Made by a program: the position numbers and the translations under genes
Part shown: piece by piece, positions 12,201 to 27,200 of the stretch
Numbering within the stretch: the first letter of the stretch is position 1
Layout: each line of letters opens with the position of its first letter
Assembly: GCA_031761405.1 (NCBI GenBank)
Contig: JASEVX010000080.1
Location: 310,001-374,000 of the forward strand
DNA: 64,000 nucleotides
Direction of reading: 5' to 3'
From: Serripes groenlandicus
Lineage: Eukaryota > Mollusca > Bivalvia > Cardiida > Cardiidae
The notes under the pieces: model-generated
What the model saw: only the letters and a program-made list of their open reading frames with translations
Database searches by the model: none
Told to the model about the DNA's origin: nothing

Positions 12201-15200
12201 AAAACGATACATTTTCTACCCTGGTTTTACTTGGATAACATAAAGAATAACATTTAGGGCGAATTGGATTGTTTTTTTTTTTGTTTTTTTCGTGCCATCT
12301 TGATTTCAGTCGCTTTAAATGTAATATATGATTGAAAAAATATTTTGATTACAAGTATATCTTTCTAACCAATAAATCATGAGTTAATAATTAATAAGTC
12401 TTGAATTCAAAATGTCTAATAAGTCTGGACCTAATTTGGATTTATTCTTTATAAAGTTAAGTTGTGAAACATAAGTTGTTTTAAAACAGATTTTGTGAAT
12501 AGAAATAACATTAACCCTTTCCCACTTTTAATACGACAAAACTGCAGAAGACAACTTTGCATATATTTTGTCAAAATATGGAAAATCTCTATAACTGAAT
12601 GGATAACCTATGACTAAAAGTGGAAAACATTGTGACAAAAGGAGAAATTGCTCGTCACAATGTTTTCAAAAGTCTTCTGCTGCAGATATGAGAAAGGGTT
12701 AAATAAATATAACACTGCCTAAGTAAGCCTACCAATATCATCATCATCAATACTTTCTTCTTGCTGTATTGGAAATGTTTGGGGATCCTCTTCGTCACTT
12801 GTTGATGATGCTTCTGTTACAAAATATAAAGTATAACATATACAAATGAAATTTAAATGAACTAATTTAATCTTTACACTGTTGCACTTCAATAGGATAT
12901 ATAACATTACATGTTGTTTTTATTCATTTATATTTAACACATAATGCCAAAGACAAAGATGACAAATCTTGAACTAGAACTATCACTGAAGATATTAAAT
13001 ACCCCCTAAATAGCACCTTGACCTACACCATAACTTAATAAGTAAAAGGGCCATAATCGCTCCACGGCCATAAGGCAAAAATAAAATCTCCAAACAGCCC
13101 TGCCCCGTGGTGGCTATTTTTTTTACCAACCACCATGGCTTAAAGGAATCTTGTAGAGTGTCACCAAAGGAATGTTTCTGCAAAATTATTTGAAAATATG
13201 CCTGACACTTTCGGAGGAGAAGATTTTTTAAGTTTTCACTATGGTCATATAAGTCAAAATAGCCCCGCCCTCTGGCGGCCATGTTTTTCGACCAATCAAC
13301 ATGGCTTGAAGGAATTTGATAGAGGGTCACCCAATGAACATTTCTACAAAATTATTTGAAAATCGGCTGAACACTTTCGGAGAAGAAGATGTTTTAAGTT
13401 TTCACTATAGCTATATAACGCAAAAAAGCCCCGCCCCCTGGCGGCCATGTTTTTCGCCCAATCAACATTTCTTGAAGGAATCTAATTAAGGTTCACACAA
13501 GGAACATTTCTACAAAATTATTTGAAAATCGGCCTGACACTTTTGGAGGAGAAGATTTTTTAAGTTTGCTCTTTAGCCATATAGGCAAAATAGCCCCGCC
13601 CTGTGACGGCCATGTTTTTTTACCAATCAACATGGCTTGTAGGAATCTGATAGAGGGTCACCCACGGAACATTTCTACATAATTATTTGAAAATCTGCTG
13701 AACACTTTTTGAGAAGAAGATTATTTAAGTTTTCACTATAGCTATATAAGGCAAAAAAGCCCCGCCCCCTGGCGGCCATGTTTTTCGCCCAATCAAAATT
13801 TCTTGAAGGAATCTAATAAAGGGTCACCCAAGGAACATTTCTACAAAATTATTTGAAAATCGGCCTGACACTTTCGGAGAAGAAGATTTTTTAAGTTCTC
13901 ACTATTTTTTTCTTTCGGTTGCCATGGAAACCAGAATTTTGAATGGATCAAAAAAAATTGAAGGAATTTAGTAGAGGACATTGAGAGGATGCTTCCCATG
14001 AAGTTTCAACCAAATTGGCCAAGTGGTTAGGGAGAAGAAGTCGTTTAAAGGAAAAAGTTAACGCACGCACGACGGACAATTCGCCATGACATAAGCTCGA
14101 CTGGCTTTCAGCCAGTGGAGCTAATAACATGCAATTGTAACCTCTTTAAAATATGCACATCTCCTCTTGGTATAGAAGCTTCATGTACAATTTTATTGAA
14201 TTCCACCCAGTGGTTTGTAAGAAATAGGCCTGACAAAATATGGCTTACTTAATAGGTAAAAGGGCCATAACTCTGTAAAATAACATGCAATTGTAACCCC
14301 TTTAAAATATGCACATCTCCTCTTGGTATAGAAGCTTCATGTAAAATGTTATTGAATTCCACCCAGTGGTTTGTAAGAAATAGGCCGGACAAAATATGGC
14401 TTCCGGCTGACAGACAGACAGACAGACAGACTGCCTGACACAGTGACTCCTATATACCCCCTCTTCTTCGAAGGGGGTATAATAAAGCAGAAATCTAATT
14501 TTAACTATAGCTAAATCAAATGGCAAAACTATTTTCACCTATTCATAGTGATCTCTCAATTCTGTTACAGCACCTTAGATCAACATGCAGTACTTAATCC
14601 TTTCCCACATGCAGACACGTTTTGATACATTTGAAAACGGATCACTACTGGAAAAAGTAGAATTTGCTCATTTTGAGAAATTTCTCCTATTGCCACAATC
14701 TTTTCAATAATCTTACTTCGTAATATAGATATATTTCAAACTTTTTCAAACTTTTGTCAAGACATTTTCAGTGGTCTGCTGCAGATAAGTTGTACTGCAT
14801 GTGGAAATGGGTTGAGAACCAGCATAACCTGATGTATTCTTACCTGAATCTCGATCTTTGAGCCCGATCTTTGAATAAAGGGTTTGCCTACTTTCTTTTG
14901 CCGTCATTTCAGTTCGTTTCTTAATTGTCATTGTCTTCTTCTGAACATCCTGGGTGGATCTGTTACTGGCATTCACTATCACGTACCTTAAGTGTTCCTG
15001 GAGGTGGGGACTCTTGAAATGGTGAAGTAATCCCAGCAACTGTCAAAACATTTTCTCATTATTAACCCTATCCCATATACAGATGCTTTCTTACGTCTCT
15101 GCAGCAGGCGACTTTTGAAAACATTGGGACAAAAGGAGAATTTGCCCAAACCGAGCAATTTCTCCTTTTGCCACAATATTTTCAACTATTTGCTGTAAAT

Positions 15201-18200
15201 ATACTTTCATTTATATAGATTTACTGTGTTTTTTGGCTAGAGGTTTTCGAAGTCATCTGATGAATTACTGCTGTATGAGGGAAAGGGTTATGTTTCATTG
15301 ACCCCACCATGTAGATTTTACTATTTGGCGAGCATTGTATAAATTCATTGAGTATTACAAGAGATATGTTAACTGATACAAAATGCAGTCACTTGCCTGT
15401 TCTTTGGAATATTGATGCATCTGTGCAAACCAGATAAATGGCAGCCACTGATTGGCTTGCGCACATGACTCGAGGAACACAGTGCTGTATGGTAGACCAA
15501 TCAGGTGACAAAACAGGATTGCTATGATCCATCTCTGTGCACTCTCAAAACTGGTGCTGAAACAAAAATACAAACAAAAGGGAAAGTAATCTTAAATGTA
15601 TACTTATTGAAAGGTCAGTACTTTCTAACTTATGAGTCTTATATTCTTGTCCTTAACAAGTTGATCTTCTTGGATCCTATTCTATTTGTCAGGCATTCAG
15701 TATGATTATAAAAATATGTATACTGAGAAATTTGGTCTGTTTACGTCTGAAAACAGTCGCCATATTAATGTGTAACAATATTTGAAACTACCTGAAAATA
15801 TTTACATGAAATACATTCAAATGAGTAGATTCCAATTGAAATGATGGCAATGTATTTTCATATCATGTCACTGTTATTGAAAAAAAGTCCATAAAGCGCC
15901 CATATTATCATTCCTCAGTTCTATTATCGTAAAAAGCTTAGAGGAGCCAAATTTAAGACGGATTGTTATGATTTGCAGAAAATCACCCCTTTACCAGATA
16001 AGAGATTTTAGAACTCTCCAAAATTAAAAATACTGCAAAAAGATTGGTTATTTGTTTGGTGTTTGACGCCATTTTCAAAGAGATTTCAGTTATATCACAG
16101 TGTTTCGTGGGTAAGTTACCAGTACTACTGTTCCATTTATCCTTACACCAGCCAGTCAGTCATAATACTAACCCTGCAACCCTGAGTGCCAAGGAGGGCA
16201 GCCATTACTACCTGCAAAAAAGAGGTCAATCTCACTGATTGAAAGTTAAGGAGCCACATTAGGGTCTTGTAGAATGTCCATTTCGGTCTCCGATAATAGG
16301 GAACGAGCATGAAATTGATGCAGATAGAATTCCTAGTTTTCAACTTACATTTAAGTCTCATGTTAACCTTTTCCCACATATAGACACTTTCCGATGCCTC
16401 TGCAGCATACGAATAATTGAAAACATTGTCACAAAAGAAATATTTCTCCTTTTGCATTTTTTATTTTCAACTTTATTCAATATTTATACTTTCATTTATA
16501 GACCTTTTTCATATTTTTGCCCAGGTGATTTCAAAGTCATCTGCTGCAAATTTTTTGTATGTGGAAAAGGGTTAATGTAGACAAACAGCTGTGAGATATG
16601 AAAAATAGTGGCATACTAATTTTACAGAAGGGACACATACTTTGACAGTCTATCTTTGGTAATTCCTGCTAAAAGTGCTGCTTCCAAAGCATGGAGCACA
16701 TCAGGCCCATGTTGTCTGACAGAATGTAAACTTTTCAGTAACAAGTCAACTGAAAAAAACAAACAATGGAAAAGTGATAAATATTAATATATATATTAAT
16801 TCATACACCATTATCATTTTTTAACTCTGCCAAAAGAAATTGTTTTGAAAGTGGCATAAACTCTATCAACAGTATTTCATATTACAACTCTTATCACCAA
16901 GCAGGATAAACACTACCTCCATTTTCCCTGATCTGACATTCTGAATTTTTTTCTAACCACTTAACTCTTTCCCATGTAGAACATATATCTTCAGCAGACA
17001 TATTTATAGAAAAATGTTGCAATTCTCTATAATTGAAGGTATAATTGCTGAAAAAAGTTGAAAACATTGTGGCAAAAGGAGAAATTGATCATTATGAGCA
17101 ATTTCATCTTTTGCCACGATGTTTTAAAATATTATCTGCTGCAGAGGTGTCAGAAAGTGTCTATATGTGGGTAAAAGGGAGGATAATAAACTTTTCTTTA
17201 CCAACTTCTGCCTCATTTTGTTTGGTAAGTTCCCTCCGTTTGTCCATAGGTCCTGTTACTGCGTTATTCTTATATGTAAGAATTTCATTGCCTATCTGAA
17301 GGTACGTTCTTAACAACAAGCTGTCATGTCCGAGCAGTTCTTGAAACATCACACACGATGAGGCAATGTTGGGGTGATGGAAATGTTTTATACCAATACA
17401 CATTGATGTTCCCATGGCAACAGATAATCTGAAAATGATGAAACAGTTTAGGAAAGTCTAGTTAAAGAGATACTGAACAAAAGAGGTAGGAAAACCCCCA
17501 AAAAACTGTGTAAAAGAAGAAATTGTTAAGCATAACACTTAACCCTCCCTATCCTATCACAAAGAAAAATACTCTTAACCCTTTCCCTCATATAGATGCT
17601 TTCTGACGCCTCTGCATCAGATGGCTTTTTGAAAACTTAGTGACAAAAGAAGAAACTGCTCAAAACAAGTAATTTCTCCTTTTGGCACAATCTTTTCCAC
17701 TTTTAGTCATAGGTTATCCATTCAATTATAGAGATTTTCTATTTTTTGACAAAATATGTTCAAAGTCGTCTGCTACAGAATTGTTGTATGGGGGTAAGGG
17801 TTAACCAGTTTTTGAAATTAAAAGATTCAATGACACTTGCATTTGTGTAGATAATTTCAATTTCATACAACCAGTTTGGAAAAGTTAAAAATGGAATTAA
17901 TGCGTTTGGCTTTTTTCAAAAGTTGTAGCAGACAACTATAAAAAAATTGTTTGGAAAGGAGAAACCGCTATAAAGTTATGCGTTTCATCATTTTCAGCAA
18001 TTGCTTTTAATTGATATTTCCAGATATTATGCTGTTTCCAAAATAGACAACTCTAATATATAATATGAGTTGTTCCATGAGAAAACCAACATTGTGGACT
18101 CTGAAAGTAAAGTAATGACCAGGATCAGTCAAATCGGACAGACATTTTTCGACTCCTGTTGATTTTCTGTTTCAGGAATCATTACTCTATACCTCTATCC

Positions 18201-21200
18201 CCCTGGGATGGAATATGTTGGCCCGGATTAGCCTGCATGGACTGCGCAGACTGATCTAGGTCTATACATTACGCATAATGTTGGTTTTCTCGTAAAACGA
18301 CTCAAATTTATTCTTGGTATGTTGTTGAAAATAGTTCCCTAAGAAGCTTCAAGAATGCTTGAACCCATTCATAAGATGGATAACAGAAAAGATCCTGATT
18401 CGACTGCACAGAAGCACAGAATAATCTGATTCTTTGACCGTCTCTTAACCCTTTTCCACATAAAACACATCTGCAGCAGACGACTTTGAATATATTCAGT
18501 CAAAAATATGAACTCTCTATTAATGCAAGTATAATTATTGAATAAAGTTGAAAACAGTGTGTCAAACAAAGGGAGAAATTGCTGACTATGAGCAGTTTCT
18601 TCTTTTTCTACAATGTTTTCAAAAAGTCTTCTGCTGCAGATACAACAAAATGCATCTATGAGTGGGAAAGAATTAATCCCCCCCCCCCAAATTATTTCAT
18701 ATGACATGATCCATATATCATTAAATTTTTATCTCTTTACCGTTTCGATGATAAGGTAGGACCCCCATTCTTAAACTCCTCTGACAAAAACGTGAGATAG
18801 GCAAATGATGGTCGTCCCTGTTTCAGATAGTATACATATTTCAGCTTTTCTGTGTATCCATATTTTGCTACCAATTTGGGATTCGAGAAATAAGGCATTT
18901 CACTGTCAGCGTCTGGAATGAAGTTCAACAACACTACTTTATCTTTCAAATATATATATCAACGTTTCCAGATTTATGTAAAAATACTTTTTGGAATGTA
19001 AGCTTTTCATCGCATTTTTTCACAGATTTTCACAAACAATTCTAGATAATTCTCGGCAACCATCAGGTATAATCAAATGATTAAAACAAAGATTGATCAT
19101 TCAACATTTATAATATAATATTTAAATGTGTTTATAACGGCAATATAGAACACAAAACGGTCCTATGTTTAGCCTGTATTCTTCGTTTTGTCTTTTTTGA
19201 CCACAATTTTGTGAACAAAAATCGACTTCAGAAACTAATTGCAATAACTATGATTTTAGAGTTTAAATACAAGCTCAAAATTAATGTAAATGTAAGAAAT
19301 AAAGATCGAAATTATGTAATGTACTTACATTCTTGGTTATTCCTATTTAAACTAATGATTTTTAATAAAACAGCACATTGAAAAAGAATTTACGAAGTGG
19401 ATAATGACCAGAGGGGCTAATGTCCGCTTTTCTTATAGCGAGGCGAAGATAACAGAACCTATCGATGCGTTTCATATCCCTGTAATATAGTGTCCCTGAT
19501 TTCATCTATGAGTGTTTTTACGCTTTCTCACACCTGTCCTGCACATCTCATTGTCCAAAGGTAAACAGCCTACCCTTCCACAAAGACTATTTAACCCAAT
19601 GGTGGAAGAAGAGTTATGCTAGTAAAAATGACTTTTGTCAATCATCTTAAAGAATAAATGAAATAAAACTGGGATTCATTTATTCACATCAGAGCATTAG
19701 ATAAGGGAGAAAAAACAGGTATTGCTTCGATGATATCTTTGTTAGCACTCATTAAAACTTATGTTGTGGGTACTCAAAAAAATCATCTCAGTGAGACGAT
19801 TCTTTTCAGTACCTACAACATAGGTTTTGGAGGTCAAATAAGGATTTTAGAACATGCAAAACGCCCCTTATCTAGAGCCGTGTCTAATGGTATGCACAAA
19901 ATATACCTTCTCCTCTACATGTGTTGGTTGGTTGCCATCCAAACAGCCTGGAAGGGTCAAATGGAGCATTGCCCTGCAGTAACTCGTACATAGACACATC
20001 AACGTGTTGTGAGTCAGCAGAGCTTGCAGGGAACAGTGTGACACGTAACTTTGGGTACATCTGTATGGCTCTCTCCACTGTCTCTGAACATAAACCATCG
20101 AAAGCTTCAAGTTGCTGCGTTACGAAGGTAACCTGTGAGGATGATAAGAGAAACATACTTTACCCCTTCTCAAATACCTAAAAGCTGAAGCAGATGACAT
20201 TGAACTAGTCCAAGTAGCAACATTTATAATCTCCATCAAACTATTTTAAAAAGCCGTCTGCTGCATTTGTGGATGAAAGTGGAGAAAGGATTAAGTTAAC
20301 ACTGTCCCTGATTACAGACAATATCTGAGGCCTTGGAAGCAAATTTTAAAAAAAAAAGTGGGAAAAGGAGTAATTTTCATTTGATGCAAACTCTCTGCAT
20401 GCAGTTCATTAACCTTTTCCCCTTTTGCCACATTGTTCTCAATCCTTTTCCCCTTTTGCCACATTGTTTTCAACCCTTTTCCACGATTAAACTTTCATTT
20501 ATAGAGGTCTTATATATTTTTACACAGATGTTTTCAAAGTCGTCTGCTGTATGTGCGAAAGGGGAGTTAATTCCTGTCAATGTGACTTCTAATGCCATCT
20601 GCAGCAGATGACTTTTGAAATGGCAAAATAGAAGCCTTGTTAACAGCTATATTATTTTTAGAAACAATATGCATGTATCAAATAATCCTTTACAGCCTGC
20701 AAACATGTTCTGATGCATCTGAAGCAGACAACTTTGAAATACATTGTGGCAAAAGGATAAATTGCTCATTATTTATAGATAATTTCCATATTTGCACCGA
20801 GATGTTGTAAATGGGAAAGGTTTATGGGAAAATACCACAAGAGCTGGCCACACTCATTTAGCCACTATGATTCTCAGATTTGTGATGTCCTCTTTCAACA
20901 TTGTAAAAACTGTGAAGCCGTACAACTAATCTGCCAAACAACCAATTAAAAAAACAGCTTTTCCAAACAAAATGACAATCATAAATTTTGCCATACTGTT
21001 TTCAACTCTTTTTAATGATAAAACTCTCATTTATTGAGATTCTTCACATTTTTGCAAAGACGTTTTCAAAGTCGTCTGCTGCAGATTAGATGTATGTGGG
21101 AAAGGGTTAAAGAAGCAACTAACAAACAATGTCCAATTCACAGACAGATCTTTATCTAGACTTGTCACAAATAACTTCAAATACCAAAAGATTCCTACCT

Positions 21201-24200
21201 GCTGTAACTGGTGGGGTGAATACATCAATGTTGCCATAGCAGCTAGAACATGACCTGATTGTAGAAGGTTACCGATCCCTGACATCTCCTGACCCCATAC
21301 CATGACTGCATTTCCCATTGAACATTCAAGCATGGCCCTTTTCCCTAGCAGAAGTAAATATACATCATGTTTAATTTGTAAAATTGCGTCAGTTAATTGA
21401 AACGTTTACTACTTTACCCTTTCGCACAAACAACACATCTGCAGAAGATGACTTTGATAGCCTCTAGGCAAAAGTATGAAAAATCTCCAATAAAAAAGTG
21501 TTATAATTGAATAAAACTATAACTATCACTGAATGTGATTAATACATGTACCCCCGAACGGCACCCTGATAGGAAATTCCATCCAGTAGTTTTAAAAATT
21601 TAAAGAAAGGGCAATAACTCGGTAATAAGCTTAAATAGAGGTATGGTTCTTGTACACTGCCTTCTGTCTCATTTTTATTAAACTCCATTCAGTAGTTTTC
21701 AAGTTATTCTCCGCACACCAAAAAACAGTTAAACAGAAACAAAGGGGAATGACTCTGTAATTAGCTAAAATAGAGTGATGGTTCTTGTACACTGCACTTC
21801 CTCCCAGTTTGCCCTACCATTGAATGAAGTTTTATTAAATCTTGAAGTTTTAGAGTTTTTCTCCGGACAATAAAAAGAAAGAAAGGGCAATAACTCAGTA
21901 ATTAGCTTAAAAAGACTTATGGCTCTTGTACACTGCATTTCTGATTGTGCTCTACCATTGTATGTAGTTTTATTAAATTCCATCCAATTGTTTTTAAGTT
22001 GTTCTCCGGACAACATTAAAGTATCAAAGGGCAATAACTCTGTAATAAGCCAAAATAGAGTTATAGTTCTTGTACACTGCACTTCCTCTCATTGTGCTCT
22101 ACCATAGTATGAAGTTTTATAAAATTCCATCCTTAAGTGTGAAAGTTATTCTACGGACAAGAAAACAGTAAGAAAGGGCACTGAAAGTTAACCTCCGGAT
22201 AAGAAAAAAGTAAGAGAGGGCAATAACTCTGTAATCAGCTAAATAAGAGTTTATGTTCTTGTACACTGCACTTCCTCTTATTGTGCTCTACCATTGTATG
22301 AAGTTTTATTAAATTCCATCTAGTACCAGGTGAATGCTTAACCCTAACCAACAAAAAAGCAAATCTGCAGCTGACAATTTTGCAAACAATGAATAATAAT
22401 CATTATGAGCAATTTCTCCTTTTGCCACAATGTTTTCAAAATTGGTCTGATGCAGAGGCGTTAGAAAGGGTCTATATATGGGAAAAGGTAAACAGAGACA
22501 TTGATATGTAATAAAAAATCTTCGTTAATACTGATCATCTCTTGAATTTCAAAGATTTATTCAGGTACGAGATTGAGGAATAAGTAACCCTTTTCCTCAT
22601 ACAGACGCTTTCCGATGCCTCAGCAGCAGACGACTTTTGAAAACTTAGTGACAAAAGATGAAATTGCTCAAAACAAGCAATTTCTCCTTTGACACAATGT
22701 TTTAAACTCTATTCAATAAGTATGTCTTCATTTAGAGAGATTTTCCATTTTATTGTTTTCATGAGATGTCATCTGCTGCAGATTTGTTTTATGTCGGAAA
22801 GGGATAATAGAATGTGGAATAGTTAACCCTTTCCCTCATACAACAATTTTGCAGCAGACGACTTTGAACATGTTTTGTCAAAAGACAGAAAATCTCTATA
22901 ATTGAATGGATAACCTATGACTAAAAGTGGAAAACATTGTATCAAAAGGAGAAATGGCTTGTTTTGAGCAATATTTGTCACTATGTTTTCAAAAAGCCGT
23001 CTGCTTCAGAGGCGTCAAAAAGCGTCTATATGAGGGAAAGGGTTAAAGTCTTACATTCATTTCTCTCTTGTGAAACTGCGTAGAAATGGGTAAAGACATG
23101 CAGCCAGGAGTCCTCCTCTACACCATTGACAGCTTCTTGGAGTAAATTAACACTCACCCTGTAAAGGGAGACAACGATATAAGGGGTTCAGCACAGTCAT
23201 GTCTAGTGATCATACTTGTCTTAACCCTTTCCCTCATACAACAATTCTGCGGCAGACGACTTTGAACATATTTTGTCAAAAAATAGAAAATCTCTATAAT
23301 TGAATGGATAACCTATGACTAAAATTAGAAAATATTGTGGCAAAAGGAGAAACTGCTTGTTTTGAGCAATTACTTCTTTTGTCACTATGTTTTCAAAAAG
23401 CCGTCTGCTGCAGAGCTGTCAGAAAGCATCTATATGAAGGAAAGGGTTAAATTATGAGTTCAAGTACTCATAATTACTTGAGTACTAAAGGCCAGTACTT
23501 ACATGTATGAGTACTTTACTAGTACCTTACTTTACGAGTATTCTATGAGAACTTCCATGCTTTTGTGTGAAATGTTAAATAGATTCTACATAAACTTTGA
23601 AAAACATGTCCTGTTTTAATTTATGACCCATCATTGTCTACATTTAGACAGTTTTATAATGGTAAAAACTATATAATAATAATTCTGTACTTATCCAGTA
23701 CTTGTACTACTACGCACTTACTTGAGTACTTACCACCAGTATTCGACCAGTCCCTGCCAAAGGTCACATGTTTGAAATTCATGAGAGCAGGTTTGACCTT
23801 TTGGGATCTACCAATCATATTGTCAGTAATTGCTTGTTGAATATCCGGAAGTGAGAGTGAATAATATAAGTTGTTATTACTTGCTTAACACTTTCCGAAA
23901 TATAACATATCTACAGCAGAGGTCTTAGAAGATATTGAATGCAAATAAGGAAACTCTCTTTAAATGAACAAACAATAATTAAATAAATAGAGAAATTAAT
24001 AATTATGTTTTTGGAAACCCTCTACTGCAGTGGCGTAAGAAAGCATATGTATGTGGGAAAGGGTTAATTATTGATTTAAAACAGAAAAGAAAATTGTTTT
24101 AACAGTAATATTTTGCAAAAACACAATTACTTTATTGCTTAAATTCTGAATACATCTTAGGATGAAAAGAAACACATAGAAAATTTATTTAGATACTTTT

Positions 24201-27200
24201 GGTACCACGCTGAAAACCATTTGAAGACAAACATAATTTGTATGCTTTAAGAACCTTTGCTGTTCACAGCGACAGTTTACTTATTCATGATCCCTGGGTT
24301 AACAAACTAGTACAAGGCTAGGAAATGTGCCTTACCTTAGGGAACTCCACCATGACTAAAGCGCGATGACTGGGGATCCAACCTGGGATGCCCAGTTCCA
24401 TATACCTGAAGCTAACCACTCGGCCTAGAATACTAAAATAAAGTCTCACCTGTGTATACTACAATACGTCCATAGGAAGTCAGCCAGGTTGTACTGTACA
24501 CAGTGATTTATCATGTTCATATTGAAATCTTCCATATCTATAGAAATACAGTGTATTAGTGGGTGGGGTTTTTGTAATACACCTCCAACGGTATTGATAT
24601 GCTTTAACAGAATGTCAAAGTTGTTGAGTGCTTCTTGGTTAAACGTACCATGTCTGAAGTACAAAATGTTTTAACTAGTTCAGTTTCATTTATAAATACA
24701 CCAAACCTGCATCAGACGTCAGAGCTCTAGATAAGGGGCATTTTTCATGTTCTAAAATCCTTATTTGAAACACAAACACTATATTGTGGGTTCTCAAAAT
24801 AATCGTCTCTATGAGACGATTCTTTAGAATACCCACAACATAGTGTTTGGTTGAGTGATAAGAGAGATATTGGGGGAAAAGATCAGATTTCTCCTGTTTA
24901 TCTAGTTCTCAGAAACCTCTTTGAAATCATCTAGGAAAATCTCAAAAGTATGATTATTTAATAGTGTTGAAACTATTGCAGCAAAAGAAGATATTGCTCA
25001 TTATGAGCAATTTCTACTATAATTGCAATGTTTTCCTATTAAAGTCGTCTCCGTAAGATAGGTCCTGAGATGGTTTTACACAAGTGTGAAAGGTTTTAAA
25101 AAAAAAGTCCAAATTTTAAATCATGATTTATATCATTGTCATTTTGAAGGTCTTTTTGAAAGCATTATATATGTTGTTAGTATCATACATCCTTTTGCTA
25201 TCCAATCAGTGAAGATTCTAGAATACAAAAGATGCATAACAAAATCGTAAAAAAAACAATTTGATGATGGCTGGTGTGATGAAAGTTAAATATGAACTTG
25301 TTTTGATATAAAGTGGCTACTAACAACAAGAAGAGTTCCAAGCTGTCACAAAATAAGCCCGACAGGGAGGCATAACTCTGGATTGGGCGATATGACTTGT
25401 CATCACTTGGCCCAGACAATACGCCCATACCCATGTTCTCCAAGTTTGGTGAAAATATGATGAAAACTGTTTGACTAAGTGAGAAGACCAGGCTAATTTG
25501 GCCAATTTTGGTTAATTAAAGTAACATAATCCAAAAATGTGCCAAGACATTATGCCCACAAACACAAGTTTAGTGAAGATCAAATGAAAACTGATGGACT
25601 TTAACAGCGTACAAGGTTAGTTTGGCCAATCTTTGATGAATCGAGGACAATTATCCAAAAGTGCCTTAGTCGATTTGGCTGGTTATCAAACAGACATTAT
25701 GCCAATAAACATGTTCATAAAGTTTGGTGAAAATCCGATAAAATTGAATGAAAACTGTTTGAATAAGTTAGCAGACAACTTGTGGATGCAGCCCACCAGC
25801 TGCATGTGTTCCCTTAATATGACCCATCTTTCAACGGGCGTATAAATAATTCATGCAGTTTACAATAAGAAATGCATCTTATTGTTTTAACTCTTTCCTT
25901 AGTACAGACAGCTTTTAATGCTTCTATACATGAAATTGGAAAAGGAGAGACTGTATCAAATGAAGACTTAACTTCAATCAATGCCTGTACATGTATATTG
26001 TATTTTTTCTCATATGTTTTAACCCTTTCCCTCATACAACACATTTGCTGATGACTAGCATCTAGGCAAAATAGGTTAACTCTCTATAAATGAGAATAGA
26101 ATTATTTAATATATTTGAAAACATTGTGGCAAAAGGGAATATTCATGGGGAATTTCTCCTTTTGCCAAAAGTCGTCTGCTGCAGATTTGTCAAATGTGTG
26201 TTAAGTTCAGAAGAGAATAAAGCAGCTAGTTTAAAACATATCACATCAGTAAAATACTTACTTGGCAAAAGCAGTAATTACTTGTTTCTTTGTATATTCA
26301 GTGCACATATCAGTTTTATCAACAAACTCTGGTGGGATTTGTCCTAAATGAGAGACTGGCCACTCAGATTGTAAGGTGGGTGTGGCATGATGGCTGTTGA
26401 CTTGGTTACTCTTATGTATCCAGGCAATCATCTCTTTAGACATATTGTACATTTGCATATAGTCCCATATCACATCCAAGTTAAACTTGCTCAGGTCCGA
26501 TCCTAAACAGGAATAAATACATACAACTAAATGTGAACAGTGCTCTGCGGAAACCGGAAACCAACCCTTTCCCACATACAACAAATCTGCAGCAGATGAC
26601 TTTGAAAATATCAAGGCATATATAAGGCATATCTCTGAAAAATGAAAGTTTAATTATTGAATAGAGTTGAAAACATTGTGGCAAAATGTAAAATAGCTCA
26701 TTATGAGCAATTTCACCTTTTGTCACAATGTTTCCAAAAGTGTAGCTCATTGACCTAATGACAATTTACTGAAGTACAATGAATATTTATGTGTAAAGTG
26801 TAGCTCATTGACTCTATGATTTAGTGACAATTTACTGAAGTACAATGGATACGTATGTGTAAAGTGTAGCTCATTGACTCAATGACAATTTACTGAAGTA
26901 CAATGAATACTTATGTGTAAAGTGTAACTCATTGACTCAATGACTTAAAGATGATTTACTGAAGTACAATGGATACTTATGTGTAAAGTGTAGCTCATTG
27001 ACTCTATGATTTAGTGACAATTTACTGAAGTACAATGGATACGTATGTGTAAAGTGTAGCTCATTGACTCAATGACAATTTACTGAAGTACAATGGATAC
27101 TTATGTGAAAAGTGTAGCTCAAAGACTCATTGACAATTTAATGAACTACAATGAATACCTATTTTGTGTAACACAACATCTAATTTGATCCAATCCCTTG

